64,000 bases of DNA from Rhizobium sp. WYJ-E13 (GCF_018987265.1 NZ_CP076854.1:1302001-1366000); one strand, 5' to 3'; counted from the stretch's first letter, positions 9,292 to 18,447 are shown. The notes: generated by a model not told the origin, from the sequence alone. A program made the numbers and translations.

Positions 9292-9322
9292 GAAGTTCCT
9301 CCCGATTAAAACCATTCTTTCC

Positions 9323-9332
9323 GGTATATACC
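9323..9332. promoter_or_regulatory. palindrome GGTATATACC, candidate operator
   Basis: This perfect 10-bp palindrome lies 31 bases upstream of the ATPase start in the divergent promoter region 9292-9593. With the related palindrome at 9412-9423 it forms a pair of GGTATA-type sites, plausibly bound by the ArsR-type regulator encoded next door. Confidence 0.45.
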
Positions 9333-9411
9333 AGAAGTCAAGATATCAGTAGGATACGACCATTCTGTTGTGACTTCTCTCACGCCGCTCGCGAAACGGA
9401 CACTTGAGCAC

Positions 9412-9423
9412 CCGGTATACCGG
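9412..9423. promoter_or_regulatory. palindrome CCGGTATACCGG, candidate operator
   Basis: This perfect 12-bp palindrome shares its GGTATA half with the site at 9323-9332; the centres are about 90 bases apart, a spacing that would allow looping. A weaker CCGATATAC occurs near 9567, close to the regulator start. The remainder of 9292-9593 contains no gene. Confidence 0.45.
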
Positions 9424-9593
9424 CGGCATTGCGCAGTCTTAATCAAGGTTGGACGTGCTTGGCTGAACGGCATTCGTACAGCAGCCAGCTGGCACCTGTT
9501 GTCCTCAGATTCTAGGGCCGCCTGACTAGCAGGCCGGGCGGCGCCCTTGATACATCATAATTTCCGATATACACATGAACAAAACATGGGGAC

Positions 9594-10520
9594 ATGATGG
9601 AGCGGGCGTTTTTAACAATTTTCGCTGGCGAGAACAGTGACGCCATCCGCGCGCTCTCGGCACCCGCGAGGGTTGATATGCTTAAACTTCTCTGCGCGGA
9701 AGGGCCGATGAACATCAATGATATTGCGCGTGCCCTTTCCCTTCCCCAATCGACAGTTGCTACCGGAATACAGATTTTGGAAGACGCGAGGCTCGTCGAG
9801 TCCCGGCTGGCCAAAGCACGGAAAGGGAACCAAAAAATCTGCTCGGCGATCTACAGTGAGATCGTCATCAGTTTCGAAAAGACGGCGGCTCAACGGCTTG
9901 ATGATGTTATCGAGGTCGAGATGCCGGTCGGGCTGTATACCAGTTGTGACGTTTACGCGCCGTGTGGACTTTGTTCCACCGAAAGCGTCATCGGTCCCCT
10001 TGACGTCCCGGATTACTTTCTTGATCCGCAGCGCATGCAGGCCGGGCTCATCTGGTTCGGCAGGGGATATGTGGAATACAAATTCCCCAACAATGCCAGA
10101 GTCCTTAACAAGGATATCCGTGCAATCGAGTTCTCCCTGGAACTCTCGTCGGAAGTGCCGGGCACGAACGCCGACTGGCCATCGGATATAACACTATGGG
10201 TCAATGGAGTGGCCATCGGAACGTGGACTTCGCCTGGTGACAACGGCGATAAGCGGGGTGCGTTTACTCCACCATGGTGGAAGCTGGAGGGCTCGCAATA
10301 TGGGATGCAGAAGACGTGGCATATATCACGTAGGGGGACCTTTGTTGACGGCGCTCCCGCATCAGAAGTGACGATAAACGATCTCGCGCTTGCCCAGCAC
10401 TCTTCCATACGGCTAAGGGTCGGCATTGCGGAGGATGCCCGCCATACCGGGGGCGTTAACATTTTTGGTCGCAATTTCGGAAATTACGGCCGCGATATCG
10501 TTATGCGATTGCATGTCTGA
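9594..10520 (+). CDS. ArsR-type transcriptional regulator with C-terminal beta-sandwich domain
   Basis: This 308-residue protein has an ArsR-like winged helix in residues 15-90 (LSAPARVDMLKLL, NINDIARALSLPQSTVATGIQILEDARLV). A long domain follows that is not present in small ArsR metal sensors. It contains a Cys cluster (CDVYAPCGLC, about 113-122), then WFGRGYVEYKFPN, WPSDITLWVNGVAIGTW and the closing VNIFGRNFGNYGRDI. Proteins of this layout occur beside carbohydrate genes, and the second domain probably senses a sugar; this is inference. It is transcribed divergently from the ABC ATPase gene, with two GGTATA palindromes between them. Confidence 0.8.
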   Translation: MMERAFLTIFAGENSDAIRALSAPARVDMLKLLCAEGPMNINDIARALSLPQSTVATGIQILEDARLVESRLAKARKGNQKICSAIYSEIVISFEKTAAQRLDDVIEVEMPVGLYTSCDVYAPCGLCSTESVIGPLDVPDYFLDPQRMQAGLIWFGRGYVEYKFPNNARVLNKDIRAIEFSLELSSEVPGTNADWPSDITLWVNGVAIGTWTSPGDNGDKRGAFTPPWWKLEGSQYGMQKTWHISRRGTFVDGAPASEVTINDLALAQHSSIRLRVGIAEDARHTGGVNIFGRNFGNYGRDIVMRLHV

Positions 10521-10711
10521 TCACGGTCGCCAGCAGGGTCACCGACATTGTCCGCCCCATTCCATATGGCATGATAACAACGTTAGCCCAACGCTGAATT
10601 GGAGCATTTGCGGTCGCGCAAGCTGCGCGCCCATAGCCGATTCAAATCACACCAATAAATAGCAGTTTCGCTACCGCTTCTGCACGGGGCCGCAATCTTC
10701 CTCAAAGGTTA

Positions 10712-11440
10712 TCACACACCCCGCATGTTTCCCCAGAGCAAGACGTGAAGCTGGGGAAGAACGCGAGCGTCGAACCACCGGTCCGAGGTAACCCTGTCGA
10801 CCAGCCACCGCATGCGGTTCAGTATTCCTTCGAGATCAATCAAAGCTTCCTCTTCCGTCGGCGGCGTGTGATTGCCGGGTTGCAGGAAGATCGGAAGCTC
10901 TTTGAAATCCCTTGCGACGGACCTTGCAAAGGCATAGTCGTCTTCGTTGAATATGACGATCTTCATTGCGATCCGGGGGCCGTTGCGAGCCGCAGTTATG
11001 CAGTTTGTCAATTCGCCCGGCTTGAATTCCATACCACTGGACGGTGGTTTGGGACTGAGGATCAAATGATCCAGCTCGGCAAACCAGTCCTGGGCTATCG
11101 ACCCCTGTGTTTCCAAGGCGAATTGATAGCCATCGTGCTTTCCTCGGGCAATCAGCGGCGCAAACGGCTGGATCGCCGGGTTTCCACCGGACAGGGAAAC
11201 CATGAGAGGACAGCCTTGAGAGAGCAATTCCACGTTCGACCAGACCTCATCGACCGACATTGGCGTCCACTCGTCGCGGAAGGCGCTGTCGACTGCATGG
11301 AGCGTGTCGCACCATTTGCAGCGATAGTCGCAGCCGCCCGTTCTGACGAAGACGGTCGGAAGTCCCATGAGCGGCCCCTCCCCCTGGATCGTCGGTCCGA
11401 AGATTTCGCTGATGCGGATCTTTTGTTCCTTGCCGATCAT
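10712..11440 (-). CDS. queE: 7-carboxy-7-deazaguanine synthase QueE
   Basis: This 242-residue radical-SAM enzyme converts 6-carboxytetrahydropterin to 7-carboxy-7-deazaguanine, on the path to preQ0 and queuosine. The [4Fe-4S]/SAM motif CDYRCKWC gives C37, C41 and C44; [12 protein letters not shown] precedes it and [10 protein letters not shown] is the SAM-binding GG(N/E)P-like motif. ATG 11440 overlaps the queD stop in ATGA, which settles the start against a longer in-frame extension. It is the last gene of queC-queD-queE. The region from 10521 to 10711, beyond its 3' end, holds nothing I recognise. Confidence 0.95.
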   Translation of the reverse strand: MIGKEQKIRISEIFGPTIQGEGPLMGLPTVFVRTGGCDYRCKWCDTLHAVDSAFRDEWTPMSVDEVWSNVELLSQGCPLMVSLSGGNPAIQPFAPLIARGKHDGYQFALETQGSIAQDWFAELDHLILSPKPPSSGMEFKPGELTNCITAARNGPRIAMKIVIFNEDDYAFARSVARDFKELPIFLQPGNHTPPTEEEALIDLEGILNRMRWLVDRVTSDRWFDARVLPQLHVLLWGNMRGV

Positions 11441-11793
11441 GGGCGATATTCCGCCCATGTCTTCGGGGTCTCGCTTACCCTGACGGCGGAGGTTTCCGGC
11501 AGGCGCTGCTTGCACCAGTCGTAAAAATGCTTGGCGAGCCATTCGGATGTCACCCGGTCATGGCCCAACGCGTCGTTGAGATGCCGGTGATCGAAGGTCT
11601 CATCGATGTATCGCTTGAGCGGCGAAAGCTCGTGATAATCACGGACGAAGCCGTCCTCATTCAACTCGGACGCGGCAAGCTCGACCTCCACGATATAGTT
11701 GTGGCCGTGCAGACGTGCGCACTGATGGTCACCGGGAAGGTGGGACAGCTGATGCGAGGCGGAAAAATGGAACTCCTTGGTGATCCGGTACAT
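11437..11793 (-). CDS. queD: 6-carboxy-5,6,7,8-tetrahydropterin synthase QueD
   Basis: This 118-residue enzyme of the PTPS fold converts 7,8-dihydroneopterin triphosphate to 6-carboxytetrahydropterin. Zinc-binding histidines are visible in FSASHQL and LHGHNY, the catalytic Cys in HQCARLHGH, and the family segment [11 protein letters not shown] 11793 overlaps the last base of the queC stop (TGATG); a GTG at 11796 in the same frame is an alternative that gives one extra residue. The tight overlaps on both sides indicate stoichiometric expression from the queC promoter. Confidence 0.95.
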   Translation of the reverse strand: MYRITKEFHFSASHQLSHLPGDHQCARLHGHNYIVEVELAASELNEDGFVRDYHELSPLKRYIDETFDHRHLNDALGHDRVTSEWLAKHFYDWCKQRLPETSAVRVSETPKTWAEYRP

Positions 11794-12503
11794 CACTTCG
11801 CCTCTTCTGCTTTGAACGCACCCGTCGCAGCGATCCAGAAATCCGGGTCTTCATAGACGGTCGGATCCTCAACGCCGGCGAGATGGAAAGCTTCGCGGCG
11901 CTCGACGCACGTCCCGCATGTTCCGCAATGAAGACGACCGCCCTTGTAGCAAGACCATGTCTCTTCAAAAGGCGTCCGATGCTTCGCGCCATCGGTGACG
12001 ATGTCGGCCTTCGTTGCGTTTACATATGGAGCAAGCAATCTGACATCGGCATATCCCTCAAGAGCATGCTGTTGCATCGTCTCGAATGCCGAAATGAACC
12101 CCGGCCGACAGTCCGGGTAGATGAAGTGGTCTCCGCCATGGACGGCAATCGCCACGGCGTCCGCGTGACGAGCAGCAGCAAGGCCGAATGCGATCGACAA
12201 CATGATGGCGTTACGGTTCGGCACGACCGTCGCCTTCATCGTCTCCTCGGCGTAGTGCCCATCAGGAACCTTGACGTCGTCCGTAAGGGCGGAGCCGGTC
12301 AGGTGCTTACCTACGTTCGATATGTCGATGATGTCGTGTGGCACGTCGAGCTTTCGCGCGCAGAGAGCCGCGAATTCCAGCTCTTTGACATGCCGTTGGC
12401 CGTAGTTGAATGAGATGAGGCCGACAAGTTTGTGGTTCGCCGCAATCTTGTATGCAAGCGAAATGGAGTCGAGACCGCCTGAGCAGACGACAAGTACTTT
12501 CAT
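11793..12503 (-). CDS. queC: 7-cyano-7-deazaguanine synthase QueC
   Basis: This 236-residue ATP-dependent enzyme converts 7-carboxy-7-deazaguanine and ammonia to preQ0. The PP-loop SGGLDS (residues 8-13) lies right at the N-terminus, and the zinc site is the C-terminal CYKGGRLHCGTCGTC cluster. ATG 12503 is fixed by MKVLVVCSGG and by the AAGGG ribosome binding site nine bases upstream. That site is the 3' tail of the preQ1 riboswitch at 12512-12547, so translation of the first gene of the operon should drop when preQ1 is abundant. Confidence 0.96.
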   Translation of the reverse strand: MKVLVVCSGGLDSISLAYKIAANHKLVGLISFNYGQRHVKELEFAALCARKLDVPHDIIDISNVGKHLTGSALTDDVKVPDGHYAEETMKATVVPNRNAIMLSIAFGLAAARHADAVAIAVHGGDHFIYPDCRPGFISAFETMQQHALEGYADVRLLAPYVNATKADIVTDGAKHRTPFEETWSCYKGGRLHCGTCGTCVERREAFHLAGVEDPTVYEDPDFWIAATGAFKAEEAK

Positions 12504-12511
12504 TGTAGGAT

Positions 12512-12547
12512 CCCTTGTTTTGTTGAACCGGGTGGGCTGCGACCGGT
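12512..12547 (-). promoter_or_regulatory. preQ1-I riboswitch controlling queCDE
   Basis: Read on the minus strand, this 36-nt element starts ACCGGTCGCAG, closes its stem with CCCGG and ends in AACAAAACAAGGG. It matches the well-studied Thermoanaerobacter tengcongensis preQ1-I aptamer at the GGTCGCAG loop and in the A-rich AACAAAACAAGGG tail. The terminal AAGGG is also the queC Shine-Dalgarno, so the expected mechanism is ligand-induced sequestration of the ribosome binding site. The rest of 12548-12759 shows no gene. Confidence 0.9.
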
Positions 12548-12761
12548 TAGCGGGGCACCTACTAAACTTCTGAAACCGGGATGTCCAGTAACTTTGCCGG
12601 CAAGATGGCGAGCGGCGATCAGCGTCTTCGGTGCGCGGCGCTCGAACGGCCATTTCCTCTTGCAATCACATTATGATGACCTGCATGATGACCTGCCCGG
12701 CAGTCCCGCTGATGGCGGCAAAGTGAAGTCTATAGTCTGCAATCGGATCGAACAATTTCAA

Positions 12762-12790
12762 AAGAAAAGCGGCGGCCGAGGGCCACCGCT
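12762..12790 (-). terminator. intrinsic terminator of msrA
   Basis: On the minus strand a ten-pair stem (AGCGGTGGCC with GGCCGCCGCT, one G-U pair) has a CTC loop and is followed by TTTCTTT. It lies 34 bases after the msrA stop and separates that gene from the queC leader. Confidence 0.75.
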
Positions 12791-12823
12791 GAGAAGCTCA
12801 ACTTAGCTTGTAATAAAGGGAAC

Positions 12824-13333
12824 TCAGGCGACGTTCTGCCGTTTCGGCAACTTCCAGCCGGGGCGAGCAAAATGGCATGTGTAACCATTCGGAATGCGTT
12901 CGAGATAATCCTGATGCTCCGGTTCGGCTTCCCAGAAATCGCTGACGGGAACGACTTCCGTGACGACCTTGCCCGGCCACAGGCCTGAAGCATTCACATC
13001 GGCGATCGTGTCTTCGGCTGTCTGTCGCTGGTTCTCGTCCGCGTAAAAGATTGCCGACCGATAGCTTGCGCCGATGTCATTGCCCTGGCGATTGCGGGTC
13101 GATGGATCATGAATCTGGAAGAAGAACTCCAGGATGTCGCGATAGCTCGTCTTTTGCGGGTCGAAGATGATCTCTATCGCTTCGGCATGGTTGCCATGGT
13201 TGCGGTAGGTTGCATTGGGGACTTCACCGCCCGTATAACCGACACGCGTTGAAACAACGCCGGGAAGCCGTCGAATAAGGTCCTGCATTCCCCAGAAGCA
13301 GCCGCCAGCAAGTACCGCACGTTCTGTCGTCAT
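12824..13333 (-). CDS. msrA: peptide-methionine (S)-S-oxide reductase MsrA
   Basis: This 169-residue enzyme repairs methionine-S-sulfoxide in proteins, with thioredoxin as reductant. The catalytic motif GGCFWG places the nucleophile at C12. The family signature [28 protein letters not shown] follows at about residues 33-60, and YRSAIFY is also present. ATG 13333 has AAAGGAC upstream; the longer in-frame reading to 13513 is low-complexity and not conserved. Only one catalytic Cys lies at the N-terminus and no MsrB domain is fused. It is monocistronic, ending in the terminator at 12762-12790. Confidence 0.95.
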   Translation of the reverse strand: MTTERAVLAGGCFWGMQDLIRRLPGVVSTRVGYTGGEVPNATYRNHGNHAEAIEIIFDPQKTSYRDILEFFFQIHDPSTRNRQGNDIGASYRSAIFYADENQRQTAEDTIADVNASGLWPGKVVTEVVPVSDFWEAEPEHQDYLERIPNGYTCHFARPGWKLPKRQNVA

Positions 13334-13585
13334 AGAAATGTCCTTTCCAAATGCGCGAAATTGACGGGGATCGTCAAGGTCCGCTTCGCTGACGCCTATA
13401 TGGGTGCTCGGCTCAATAATCGCCAGTCCCCTGCCGCGGCATCGGGACCTTCCCTGAACCACATTCCGGCTTCCAGCAGCTCGCCTATGGTGGCTGGGAG
13501 AGTACATCATCACAAGCGTATCAGACTACAGCTTGCGTGACGGACGCAGCAGACGTCTTCTTTACGCGAATATCCGACCCGAACG

Positions 13586-14689
13586 TCACTTCACAAACAG
13601 GGTTTTGAACTGCGATGGCTGGCATCGGAGATACTGATTGGCTGCTTTCACCTGCCCGCCGAGCTCGGCGGCTGCGTGCCACGGCCAGCGCGGATCATAG
13701 AGGATGGCCCGGGCGAGCGCGATCAGGTCCGCATCGCCGGTTGCTACGATTGCCTCGGCCTGGGTCGGCTCGGCGATCAAGCCGACGGCGATGACCGGCA
13801 TTTTGACGGCGCTTTTGATCGCCCTGGCGAGCGGCACCTGGTAACTTGGGCTGATCGGGATCGCCTGCGAGGGATGCAGACCGCCGCTCGATACGTGGAT
13901 GGCGTCGCATCCGCGTGCTTCGAGCATCCGGGCAAATTCGACACTCTCGGAAATCTCCAGACCGCCTTCGACCCAGTCGGTGGCTGAAACGCGCATCGTC
14001 ACCGGCCGATCAGACGGAAAGGCATCTCTGACGGCGTCAAGAACCTCCAGCGGAAACCGGGCGCGATTTTCCAGCGAACCGCCATATTCGTCGGTTCGCT
14101 GGTTCGACAAGGGCGACAGGAACTGGTGCAGCAGATAGCCGTGGGCACCATGGATCTGAACGGCGTCGATACCGATCCTTGCCGCCCGCCGTGCGGCAGC
14201 AGCAAAGGCATCGCGGACGCGCTTCATGCCATCGCGATCCAGCGCGGTCGGCGGCACGTAATTCGGATTGAAAGCGACAGCGGAGGGCGCTTCGGTCTGC
14301 CATCCGTTCGGATCGGTCGGTGGAAACTGACCGCCGCCTCTCCAGGGAACCTCAGTCGAGGCCTTGCGGCCGGCATGCGCCAATTGCACTGCAATCGGCA
14401 TGTCCGACCATTTTCTGATGCTGTCGAGCGTGCGAGCCATCGCAGCTTCCGAGGCGTCATCATAAAGGCCAACATCGGCAAAGGTGATGCGTCCCTCGGG
14501 AACGACGGCAGTTGCCTCGATGGTCAGAAGCGCGGCCCCGGAAAGCGCCAGCTGTCCGAGATGAATCAGGTGCCAATCCGTCATGCATCCGTCTAAAGCC
14601 GAATACTGGCACATGGGCGCGATCACGATGCGGTTGGCGAGTTCGAGATTGTGCACGGTGAAGGGCGAGAACAGGACGGGCTGGGGCAT
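13586..14689 (-). CDS. NADH:flavin oxidoreductase, old yellow enzyme (YqjM-like)
   Basis: This 367-residue FMN-dependent ene-reductase is a TIM barrel. APMCQYSA carries C27, the flavin-tuning Cys of the YqjM/XenA group. HGAHGYLLHQFLSPLSNQRTDEYGGS holds the substrate-binding His pair and the signature, and the C-terminal RAILYDPRWPWHAA is typical. It reduces activated C=C bonds of enones, nitro compounds or oxidised lipids; the physiological substrate is unknown. ATG 14689 is chosen because MPQPVLFSPF aligns with family N-termini, while the in-frame extension to 14869 does not. Confidence 0.93.
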   Translation of the reverse strand: MPQPVLFSPFTVHNLELANRIVIAPMCQYSALDGCMTDWHLIHLGQLALSGAALLTIEATAVVPEGRITFADVGLYDDASEAAMARTLDSIRKWSDMPIAVQLAHAGRKASTEVPWRGGGQFPPTDPNGWQTEAPSAVAFNPNYVPPTALDRDGMKRVRDAFAAAARRAARIGIDAVQIHGAHGYLLHQFLSPLSNQRTDEYGGSLENRARFPLEVLDAVRDAFPSDRPVTMRVSATDWVEGGLEISESVEFARMLEARGCDAIHVSSGGLHPSQAIPISPSYQVPLARAIKSAVKMPVIAVGLIAEPTQAEAIVATGDADLIALARAILYDPRWPWHAAAELGGQVKAANQYLRCQPSQFKTLFVK

Positions 14690-15049
14690 GGCGTTCCTCG
14701 AAGCGGAATTCAGTGGTCTCGGTTTATAGCATTCTGTCGGAGTTTTACGACGGTTAGCAGAGCCTCCCCATTTCAGGAACTGTTCTTTGGTGTGGGTCCG
14801 CCTTGCGAAGCGGCTCCGTATGGCAGCTTCTTCCGATTGTTTCGCCACGCGGAAGAAAGCCTTCAGCACAACCTCTGTTCAGGGCAGGTGCGGCCGGATG
14901 TATTGATCCATCGACGATATTTCGTCCGCGAACGGCCAACGGGCCTGCGATCGCTTCATCGGCCAAAGCGTCGCAGGACATCTTTACCGGCAGGCTCGAA
15001 ACGGCGACCGACGAGGCGAGCGTTGTTTGAGGCCTATGGAGATAATACG

Positions 15050-15376
15050 GTGAGCAAAGATCTCATCACCCCGATCATGCGCATACAAGTCGAACTTGCT
15101 ATCGCAAACGCGAGAAATGATCTCAACGCCCTCCGATCTCTGGAGATCGAGGCGAAACATCTAGCGCTGAGCGGCGCGGAGATCGACGCAGCAAAACGCG
15201 GAGGCAGTTTCGACTTGCTTGCCGATATCACCGTGAAACTCGCGCTGGCGATCGAAGCGGGCGATGAAGAGGCAAGCACCGTCGCACGACGACAGCTCAC
15301 CGTTTTCGGTGTTCCAGACGTCGCTTCGGAACTGCTCGCCTTCGTCAAGGGGCTGGAACCACCGCCACAGAAATAA
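15050..15376 (+). CDS. small helical hypothetical protein
   Basis: This 108-residue protein starts at GTG 15050, with GGAG about ten bases upstream. It is predicted helical and acidic, with ALRSLEIEAKHLALSGAEIDAAKRGG and LADITVKLALAIEAGDEE. The arrangement faintly recalls Cys-less relatives of the AhpD/carboxymuconolactone decarboxylase fold, but I do not assign a function. The same frame stays open upstream to 14651 over the divergent reductase start, yet that part is Arg-rich and looks non-coding. I see nothing else in 14690-15049. Confidence 0.45.
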   Translation: MSKDLITPIMRIQVELAIANARNDLNALRSLEIEAKHLALSGAEIDAAKRGGSFDLLADITVKLALAIEAGDEEASTVARRQLTVFGVPDVASELLAFVKGLEPPPQK

Positions 15377-15485
15377 GATGCTTTCGCCCGGCAGCTTGTC
15401 CCTATGGGATCGATAGATTGCGATCGGGAGAAAAGCGCTTAAATCTCTGTCCGGGACTTAATCTTTTCAAGACAATGTGGATCGC

Positions 15486-16382
15486 ATGGATCGATGGCAG
15501 GCAATGAGGGTCTTCGTGAAGGTCGCGGAGGCTGAGAGCTTTGCAGATGCAGGACGGCAACTCCACATGAGCCCTCCGGCCGTCACACGCATCGTGTCTG
15601 CCCTCGAAGACGTCATAGGGACGCGCCTTCTGACGCGCACGACCCGATCCGTCAGACTGACGGCAGCAGGTGCCCAGTATTTTGCGGATTGCCGGAGGCT
15701 TCTCGCCGATCTCTCGGAGGCGGAGGCTGCTGCTGCCGGCGCCTACGGCAAACCGACGGGCACGCTCACCGTCACAACCTCCGCCATGTTCGGGACAATG
15801 TTCGTCTCGCCGCTGATGACCGAATATCTCGATCTCTACCCCGATGTCATCGGTCGCGGCCTGTTCGTCGACCGCATCGTCAGCATGGTCGATGAAGGCA
15901 TCGACGTTGCGATCCGTATTGGCCACCTGCCTGATTCCGGCCTCAGCGCGACGCGCGTCGGCCAGGTGAGGCGCGTCATCTGCGGATCGCCTGCCTATTT
16001 TGAAAAGCATGGCGTCCCGATGACCCCCGGCGATCTGTCGAAGCATCGCATTATCGCATCGACCAGTGCTTGGACGTCGCTCGAATGGCGCTTCGGGGTG
16101 CAGAAGAAGTCTGCGGTCCATGTCAATCCCCGCCTTTTCTGCAACACCAACGAGGCGGCAATTTCGGCGGCGGTCCGAGGCTGGGGCCTGACACGCGTTC
16201 TGTCCTACCAGATTGCGCCGCAGCTTGAGGCAGGTGAATTGCGCACGATCCTGGCTAATTATGAGGAGGAGGCCTTGCCGATCCATGTCGTTCATCCGGA
16301 AGGCCGGTACGCTTCGGCAAAGGTACGGAGTTTTATCGATTTTGCCGTCGGAAAACTGAGAGCCAACAGGCATTTCAATTAG
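15486..16382 (+). CDS. LysR-family transcriptional regulator
   Basis: This 298-residue regulator has an N-terminal winged helix (MRVFVKVAEAESFADAGRQLHMSPPAVTRIVSALEDVIGTRLLTRTTRSVRLT, residues 6-60). The periplasmic-binding-like effector domain starts at about residue 90 (GTLTVTTSAMFG). The LLTRTTRSVRLT wing places it in the AaeR/DmlR-like group often called LTTR_1. ATG 15486 is preferred over GTG 15477. It converges with the secreted hydrolase gene and shares the terminator at 16390-16421. Its target is not evident. Confidence 0.9.
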   Translation: MDRWQAMRVFVKVAEAESFADAGRQLHMSPPAVTRIVSALEDVIGTRLLTRTTRSVRLTAAGAQYFADCRRLLADLSEAEAAAAGAYGKPTGTLTVTTSAMFGTMFVSPLMTEYLDLYPDVIGRGLFVDRIVSMVDEGIDVAIRIGHLPDSGLSATRVGQVRRVICGSPAYFEKHGVPMTPGDLSKHRIIASTSAWTSLEWRFGVQKKSAVHVNPRLFCNTNEAAISAAVRGWGLTRVLSYQIAPQLEAGELRTILANYEEEALPIHVVHPEGRYASAKVRSFIDFAVGKLRANRHFN

Positions 16383-16389
16383 CAGCGAA

Positions 16390-16421
16390 AGCCCGCGTAT
16401 GCATCGCTGAATGCGCGGGCT
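16390..16421. terminator. bidirectional intrinsic terminator
   Basis: AGCCCGCG (16390-16397) pairs with CGCGGGCT (16414-16421) between two converging genes, the LysR regulator and the alpha/beta hydrolase. T-rich flanks are weak on both sides, but position and stem strength support the call. Confidence 0.65.
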
Positions 16422-16434
16422 CTCATGAAAGCGA

Positions 16435-17409
16435 TTATTGCTTTGCGATCTTGCGGTCGAGGAAGTCGTGAATGAGCGGCGCCATCTCATCCAGCTTGTC
16501 TTCAAGGGCAAAATGTCCGGTGTCGAGGAGGTGCATTTCAGCGTCCGGCAGATCACGCAGGTAAGGATGCGCGCCTTCCTCAGGGAAGATCTTGTCATTC
16601 TTGCCCCAGACGATCAGCGTCGGCGGCTTGCGTTCGCGGAAGAAGGCCTGGAATTGCGCGTAGAGCGGAACATTCGTGCCATAGTCGTGGAAGAGATCGA
16701 GCTGAATATCCTTGTTGCCGGGACGGTCAAGCAAGGCCTGATCATGCACCCAATTGTCGGGGCTGATGCGGGTGAGGTCCTTGACGCCGTCGGTGTACTG
16801 GAACTTGGTGGTTTCGAGGACGACGAGATTGGACAGGGCCTCGCGTTTCTCCTTTGAATCGTCGGCCCAGTAGGCCTTGATCGGATCCCAGAACTCGCGC
16901 AGGCCTTCTTCATAGGCATTGCCGTTCTGGACGATCAACCCGCTCACCCGTTCCGGGTGCTTGAGAGCCAGGCGGTAGCCAACCGGCGCGCCGTAATCCA
17001 TGACATACATGGCGTAGGTCTTGGCGCCGAGCTCAGTCATGAGCGTATCGACCATGTCGGCATAATGGCCGAAAGTGTAGGCGAACTTGGTGTGATCGGG
17101 TGCATCGCTCTGACCGAAACCTGGATAGTCAGGTGCGATGACATGATAACGATCGGCAAGCAGCGGAATGAGGTTGCGGAACATGTGCGAGGATGTCGGG
17201 AAGCCGTGCAGAAGCAGGACGACAGGACCATCAGCCGGACCAGCTTCGCGATAGAACATGTTGACGCCATCGATCTTGGCTGAACGATAATGAACGGTCA
17301 CCGGCGCCTGCCGGGTCATCGCTACCTGCTTGGCAGGAGCAGCTGCGGCTTCAGAAAGGGGAGCGAAGCTGACGGTTGCCAGCATCAGGGAAAGGATCAG
17401 TCGGTTCAT
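16435..17409 (-). CDS. secreted alpha/beta hydrolase (epoxide hydrolase/haloalkane dehalogenase-like)
   Basis: This 324-residue protein starts with a signal peptide ([24 protein letters not shown], cleavage near residue 23), so it is exported. The mature hydrolase has oxyanion motif [14 protein letters not shown] and an Asp nucleophile in VMDYGAPVG, a pattern shared by epoxide hydrolases and dehalogenases. It also has the acid residue region near [11 protein letters not shown] and a catalytic His in [12 protein letters not shown] 17409 has GGAGAA upstream. The substrate is unknown; export suggests action on an environmental compound. Confidence 0.88.
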   Translation of the reverse strand: MNRLILSLMLATVSFAPLSEAAAAPAKQVAMTRQAPVTVHYRSAKIDGVNMFYREAGPADGPVVLLLHGFPTSSHMFRNLIPLLADRYHVIAPDYPGFGQSDAPDHTKFAYTFGHYADMVDTLMTELGAKTYAMYVMDYGAPVGYRLALKHPERVSGLIVQNGNAYEEGLREFWDPIKAYWADDSKEKREALSNLVVLETTKFQYTDGVKDLTRISPDNWVHDQALLDRPGNKDIQLDLFHDYGTNVPLYAQFQAFFRERKPPTLIVWGKNDKIFPEEGAHPYLRDLPDAEMHLLDTGHFALEDKLDEMAPLIHDFLDRKIAKQ

Positions 17410-17639
17410 GTTGGTTCTCCGTTTTAACAAATCCGCCAACAACCCTTGCTGGCCTCGCACCAACAATAGCCATTCACTCGAATCCGTTAATCGGCAGAAT
17501 GTGGAAGTTATTATTCCCCTTAGCGGAATAGTGAAGTGTCTCGTTGTGAACCGGGACAGCGGCGCCGGCGGCGGCGATGAGACGATCTGCGCCTATGCGA
17601 AGCGGCCAACCGTTTCTTCACACCGGGCAGGTAGTTCAA

Positions 17640-17961
17640 GATTGGGATAATCTGTTCTCGGCCGCGTCGGCGGCGAAGAACTTGTTCTGGTTCTTCCGAA
17701 CACGGCTCCCGAAATCGTCAATCGCATGCTGGTAGCCGTCAGGCGTCTCGCTCGCTGGCCGATCAGCTCAGCTTCCGGTACAGTTTTTCTGCAGCCATTG
17801 CCTGTGTCATGAGCGGAGACTATGCCAATGATATCTATCGAAGGGCCGATCTGGCGCTCTACGCGGCCAAGATGAGAGGTCGCGACCAGATCAGCATCGA
17901 TCCCCATGCGCACCCGCTTGGGCGACAGAAATCATGGCAAGGTCCGCCAGTCGGGCCATAA
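17640..17961 (+). pseudogene. diguanylate cyclase (GGDEF) remnant with frameshifts
   Basis: No intact frame runs through, but two adjacent frames together spell the C-terminal half of a GGDEF domain. LGRVGGEELVLVLPNT, starting at 17657, carries the active-site GGEE(L) motif. After a shift near 17745-17758 the next frame reads ADQLSFRYSFSAAIACV and then RADLALYAAKMRGRDQ, the conserved end of the domain, stopping at 17961. An earlier shift lies just before 17657. The N-terminal part and any sensor domain are missing. It cannot make cyclic-di-GMP in this state. Confidence 0.75.
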
Positions 17962-17972
17962 GCCAGAGAGTT

Positions 17973-18353
17973 TCAATGGTCGAAAAGATTGCGCCCACCT
18001 CGCCTACGGCAGCCTCTTCGGCCACGCATGTAAACCACAGCACCTCCATCGGCTCCGAACCTGACAATGCCTGGGTCGCCGAGCGACAGGCAAAGATCAC
18101 CGCCGGCAGTGGGAAAAAAGACGATCACCATACTGCTGACAGCGATGAAGATCGTATCGATCGTGATGACGATCCGGCAGCAGAGCGGCATCTCGACCAT
18201 CATTCCACCCATCCCCATACGGAGGGCTCCGATCCGGCCGAAGAACGCCTGTCCGGCGAGAGCGAGCGCATCGGTACCGGCACCCTGGATGAGGATGTTC
18301 CGTTCGGCGAGCACGTCGGATATCTGTAAGTGATCGCGCTCGCACGCTGACAA
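17973..18353 (-). pseudogene. unassigned hydrophobic ORF, possibly decayed membrane sensor
   Basis: The minus strand reads 126 residues with hydrophobic stretches (DALALAGQAFFGRIGALRMG, VITIDTIFIAVSSMVIVFF). The spacing faintly recalls an MHYT membrane-sensor repeat, but the HYT residues are absent. It lies beside the GGDEF remnant in the opposite orientation, in a 500-base stretch without any other supported gene. I treat it as probable debris rather than a functional gene. Confidence 0.2.
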
Positions 18354-18447
18354 GCCTTGTGGTGCCTAGCTTTGATCAGAAGCCGGCTCATCATTGGCAT
18401 CAAGCCTCCCCTCTTCAACCAGCCCCAGATTGGTCAGCGATGACTGA

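Noticed and set aside
14651..15049. In-frame N-terminal extension of the small gene at 15050
   Set aside because: It overlaps the divergent reductase start, is Arg- and Ser-rich, and no ribosome binding site supports it.
17973..18353. Functional MHYT-domain sensor gene
   Set aside because: Hydrophobic spacing is suggestive, but the HYT residues are missing, there is no plausible start signal and it lies in decayed DNA.
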